In this document: positions 62,254 through 64,000 of the stretch, in pieces
How positions within the stretch are numbered: the first letter of the stretch is position 1
Layout of the letters: each line of letters opens with the position of its first letter
Assembly: GCF_002954585.1 (NCBI RefSeq)
Contig: NZ_MSCI01000002.1
Coordinates: 1,280,089-1,344,088 of the forward strand
DNA: 64,000 nt
Direction: 5' to 3'
Source of the DNA: Vibrio chagasii
Lineage (GTDB): Bacteria > Pseudomonadota > Gammaproteobacteria > Enterobacterales > Vibrionaceae
Position numbers and translations under genes: made by a program
The notes under the pieces: generated by a model
Databases searched by the model: none
Told to the model about the DNA's origin: nothing
What the model saw: the letters and a program-made list of their open reading frames with translations, nothing else

Positions 62254-62849
62254 GCATTTTTACCACGTTGTTGAAAACCATATAAAAGAATAACACCTAA
62301 GCTAAAACTAACCACATGACCAACCTTTGGAAGATGGTACTCACTAAAGATTAGATCTAGAGCGAATGCTGGGCCAATTGTTAGTATTAAAACACCCAAC
62401 GCCAACTTCCCTTCAATCTGTCGTTTTAAATACATTAAGAGCCCCGCGGCAGCTAATCCTAAGATGGCTTGGGAACCGCCAGTCCCCAAATTCCATGGTT
62501 CAGGTACCGTAAATGTACTAGCAAATGTGCCAATCGCTCCCGAAATAAACCATATTACAAGAAAAACGCTGGAACTTAGTTTTCGCTCAAGCAAGTAGCC
62601 GAGAGCAAACAGTGAGAGAACGTTGTAAATCATGTGAAATTGCATCACGTGAATGAATTGAGAAACTACTAGACGCCATAGTTCCAAGTCTAAAATGTGC
62701 TTGTATGTGAAGCCGCCAAAGGGCTCTAGCTCTGTAATCTTAATTTTTCCGAATAGCGACCCTGCTATTTGGAAATTCACACCCAAAGATACCAATACAG
62801 TACACAATGCCAATATCAGTGTTGCGTAAGGTATATACCTTTTTGTCAC
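62244..62849 (-). CDS. Rhomboid family intramembrane serine protease
   Basis: A 201-residue membrane protein with about six hydrophobic helices. Family residues are present: HVMQFHMIYN (His67, His72, Asn76), catalytic Ser126 in GTGGSQAILGL and His178 in KVGHVVSFSLG. The usual GASG is GGSQ here. It resembles the compact rhombosortase/rhomboid forms. It starts at GTG 62849 with a strong AGGAGG. The upstream attC is truncated, so it lies close behind a GNAT relic. Confidence 0.82.
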   Translation of the reverse strand: MTKRYIPYATLILALCTVLVSLGVNFQIAGSLFGKIKITELEPFGGFTYKHILDLELWRLVVSQFIHVMQFHMIYNVLSLFALGYLLERKLSSSVFLVIWFISGAIGTFASTFTVPEPWNLGTGGSQAILGLAAAGLLMYLKRQIEGKLALGVLILTIGPAFALDLIFSEYHLPKVGHVVSFSLGVILLYGFQQRGKNATN

Positions 62850-62865
62850 GATTTCCTCCTTGCTA

Positions 62866-62882
62866 CTTGAGCCTTGTTATAT
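62866..62882 (-). other. Truncated attC end upstream of the rhomboid gene
   Basis: On the minus strand ATATAACAAGGCTCAAG resembles the first bases of a VCR-type attC (TATAACAAACGCCTCAAG). The remaining part of the site is missing and the rhomboid ribosome-binding site follows within 10 bases. Confidence 0.5.
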
Positions 62883-62898
62883 GTATTTCCCTAAGTAC

Positions 62899-63050
62899 TC
62901 ACTGGCATATTTTGTAGTCACCTCCCCCACAAGGTTTGAACCCATGCTTAAGTAGGATATGCTGAGAGGGAATATTTTCAGGTTAGGTCAAAGCAAGAAC
63001 TTTTCTATAATCAAGTTGGCTGCCGAACGAGAAAACGGTAGAACCTGCTT
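62899..63050 (-). pseudogene. GNAT acetyltransferase remnant
   Basis: On the minus strand a frame reads DYRKVLALT, stop, PENIPSQHILLKHGFKPC, GGGDYKICQ, stop. This is the C-terminal end of a GNAT protein (T-x-PEN...S...L.K.GF pattern) with an in-frame TAA where a His or similar residue is expected. The N-terminal half is missing. It is a dead cassette gene. Confidence 0.6.
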
Positions 63051-63076
63051 AATTAGATTTTTTAATATTGTTTATT

Positions 63077-63172
63077 CATCCTGACCTACTAGTGTGGCTT
63101 TAAGTAGCTAGAGACCGTGAACGAAGCAACAATGCCAAGTGTAGAGAATTGAACATAAGTGTTTTGTTAGCC
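63077..63172 (-). other. attC-like site of the right-hand LysE cassette
   Basis: The right end ATGCCAAGTGTAGAGAATTG...TTTGTTAGCC (GTTAGCC at 63166-63172, over the LysE stop codon) is clear. The left end, near TGACCTACTAGTGTGG, is approximate. Confidence 0.55.
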
Positions 63173-63802
63173 ATTTTTCATTAGAGCTAGTTTTGAACCA
63201 AAAATAATAAACACTAAACCTGTAATTGAGTTTAACCAAGTTTTAAACTCAGCACTATCGGTAACGTTCTTAACTTTGGAAAGGACCATAACCATAATAG
63301 CGAACCATATAAAATTGACCATTGAATGAGCTGTTACTAGCACGTAGGCACTTATTGGGCTCTCAGTATCAGGCATAAATTGAGGAAAGGCTGCTAAGTA
63401 AAACATAGAGACTTTAGGGTTTAATAAATTTGTTATTAACCCTTCCGTGAAGGCTATGCGGAGTGAGGTAACTTTATTATTCCCTCCTGTAATCTTTGGG
63501 TGCTCTTGATTTTTATGGAGTGCACTCTTCATCGCTTTCAAACCAATCCAAACTAAATATGCCGCACCTAACATCTTAAATATGAAAAACGCCTGAGATG
63601 ACTTAACTAAGAATATTGAAATACCAAATATTGATAGTGTCCCATGCACATAAAACGCAACGACAAAGCCCCAAATGTTAGCAAATCCAGCTGTTCGTCC
63701 TGATGACGACACAGTTTTAGCGATAAGAACCCCATTAGCACCTGGGGAGATAACTAACAATGTCGCAACCGCTACAAAAGTTAAGATGTGGTTTAAATCC
63801 AT
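63167..63802 (-). CDS. LysE family translocator (cassette gene)
   Basis: A 211-residue membrane exporter of the LysE/RhtB family: VATLLVISPGANGVLIAKTVSS, and NLLNPKVSMFYLAAFPQF. About six TM segments. It is a different paralogue from the LysE gene at 58.1 kb. ATG 63802 with AAGGGA is chosen over upstream codons. Substrate unknown. Confidence 0.86.
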   Translation of the reverse strand: MDLNHILTFVAVATLLVISPGANGVLIAKTVSSSGRTAGFANIWGFVVAFYVHGTLSIFGISIFLVKSSQAFFIFKMLGAAYLVWIGLKAMKSALHKNQEHPKITGGNNKVTSLRIAFTEGLITNLLNPKVSMFYLAAFPQFMPDTESPISAYVLVTAHSMVNFIWFAIMVMVLSKVKNVTDSAEFKTWLNSITGLVFIIFGSKLALMKNG

Positions 63803-63841
63803 ATATATCCCTTTCTGGTTCAACAACCCTATGACGAAGGC

Positions 63842-63950
63842 TAACGCTAAATTAAGATGTAAATAGCGCCACCAACTGACCTTAATTACTAAACGGACTT
63901 GAATTCAGAGCACCAAGCGTTGCGAATCTATCCCGATTTTCTTGTTAGGT
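63842..63950 (-). other. attC site between LysE and the right-edge cassette
   Basis: It runs from TAACGCTAAATTAAG to CCAAGCGTTGCGAATC...CTTGTTAGGT and overlaps the stop codon of the gene to its right. It is one of the best-conserved sites here. Confidence 0.75.
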
Positions 63951-64000
63951 AAATTTCCAGCGTAGTGCTTTTACTTCATGTTCCTTTATAAACCTATCTT
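63945..64000 (-). CDS. C-terminal end of a cassette gene, cut by the window edge
   Basis: On the minus strand the last codons read DRFIKEHEVKALRWKFT and then TAA inside the GTTAGGT core of the attC site. Too little is visible to name a family. Confidence 0.5.
   Translation of the reverse strand, partial: DRFIKEHEVKALRWKFT

Larger units (their letters stand above)
59075..64000 (-). mobile_element. Chromosomal integron cassette array (distal part)
   Basis: At least six genes of unrelated families are all on the minus strand and separated by about 95-130-base spacers. The spacers share left ends like TAACGC and right ends like GCGTTGYGAATC...GTTAGYC, with the core site overlapping or next to the stop codon of each gene. 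This is the structure of Vibrio (super)integrons. No integrase gene lies in the window; cassette direction places it to the right. The left border is between about 57.9 and 59.2 kb. Confidence 0.78.

Noticed and set aside
1..64000. CRISPR array, rRNA or tRNA genes
   Set aside because: No regularly spaced identical repeats and no tRNA-like cloverleaf or rRNA signature sequences were noticed in any gap.

Overview
The window looks like a stretch of the main chromosome of a marine Vibrio, probably of the V. splendidus type. The reasons are close family matches to Vibrio proteins (NorM, YbiT, NagK, TupABC-MobA-MobB/MoeA), a syp-type symbiosis/biofilm polysaccharide cluster, abundant chemoreceptors, and an array of integron cassettes with Vibrio-type attC sites at the right end. 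Species assignment is inference; no rRNA or other phylogenetic marker is present.

Region 1 (1-20.1 kb) is centred on molybdenum/tungsten enzymes. A DUF3305 gene and fdhD serve formate dehydrogenase. At 13.4-20.0 kb a sensor kinase and a sigma-54 response regulator lie divergent to tupABC (tungstate ABC importer), mobA and a mobB-moeA fusion. A near-consensus sigma-54 promoter (15055-15071), preceded by repeated TTTTGTC elements, sits directly upstream of tupA. Two chemoreceptors, the ABC-F ATPase ybiT, and a translationally coupled pair made of a membrane ATPase-like protein and an MscS-type channel lie between.

Region 2 (20.2-35.2 kb) is mostly housekeeping: nagK, a DTW-domain tRNA-modifying enzyme, a sterol-desaturase-type hydroxylase, and a cysteine-degradation locus (YheO-type regulator, cyuA, ridA, divergent azlCD). 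It continues with a third chemoreceptor, nlpC, a fructosamine kinase, riboflavin synthase divergent to norM, and a periplasmic ATP-dependent DNA ligase.

Region 3 (35.4-55.1 kb) is a syp-like exopolysaccharide cluster: sypA-B-C-D, then sypG-H, L, M-N-O and P-Q-R. Between sypD and sypG, where V. fischeri is remembered to carry sypE and sypF, there is a glycine-betaine type ABC transporter and a stand-alone HPt protein. I see sigma-54 promoters before sypA, sypL and sypP, and a weak one before sypM. Each has a TTCTCA-N3-TGA type element 50-85 bp upstream that matches or resembles the SypG enhancer. The likely circuit is kinase(s) outside the window to HPt, to SypG, to the four transcription units.

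Region 4 (55.2-64 kb) starts with a truncated LysR-type gene and small membrane-protein genes. It then becomes an integron cassette array with all genes on the minus strand (RraA-like, LysE exporters, GNAT, DUF6817-like, papain-like, SDR, rhomboid). About 100-bp attC-like sites separate them from about 59.2 kb onward. The direction of the genes predicts that the integrase lies to the right, outside the window.
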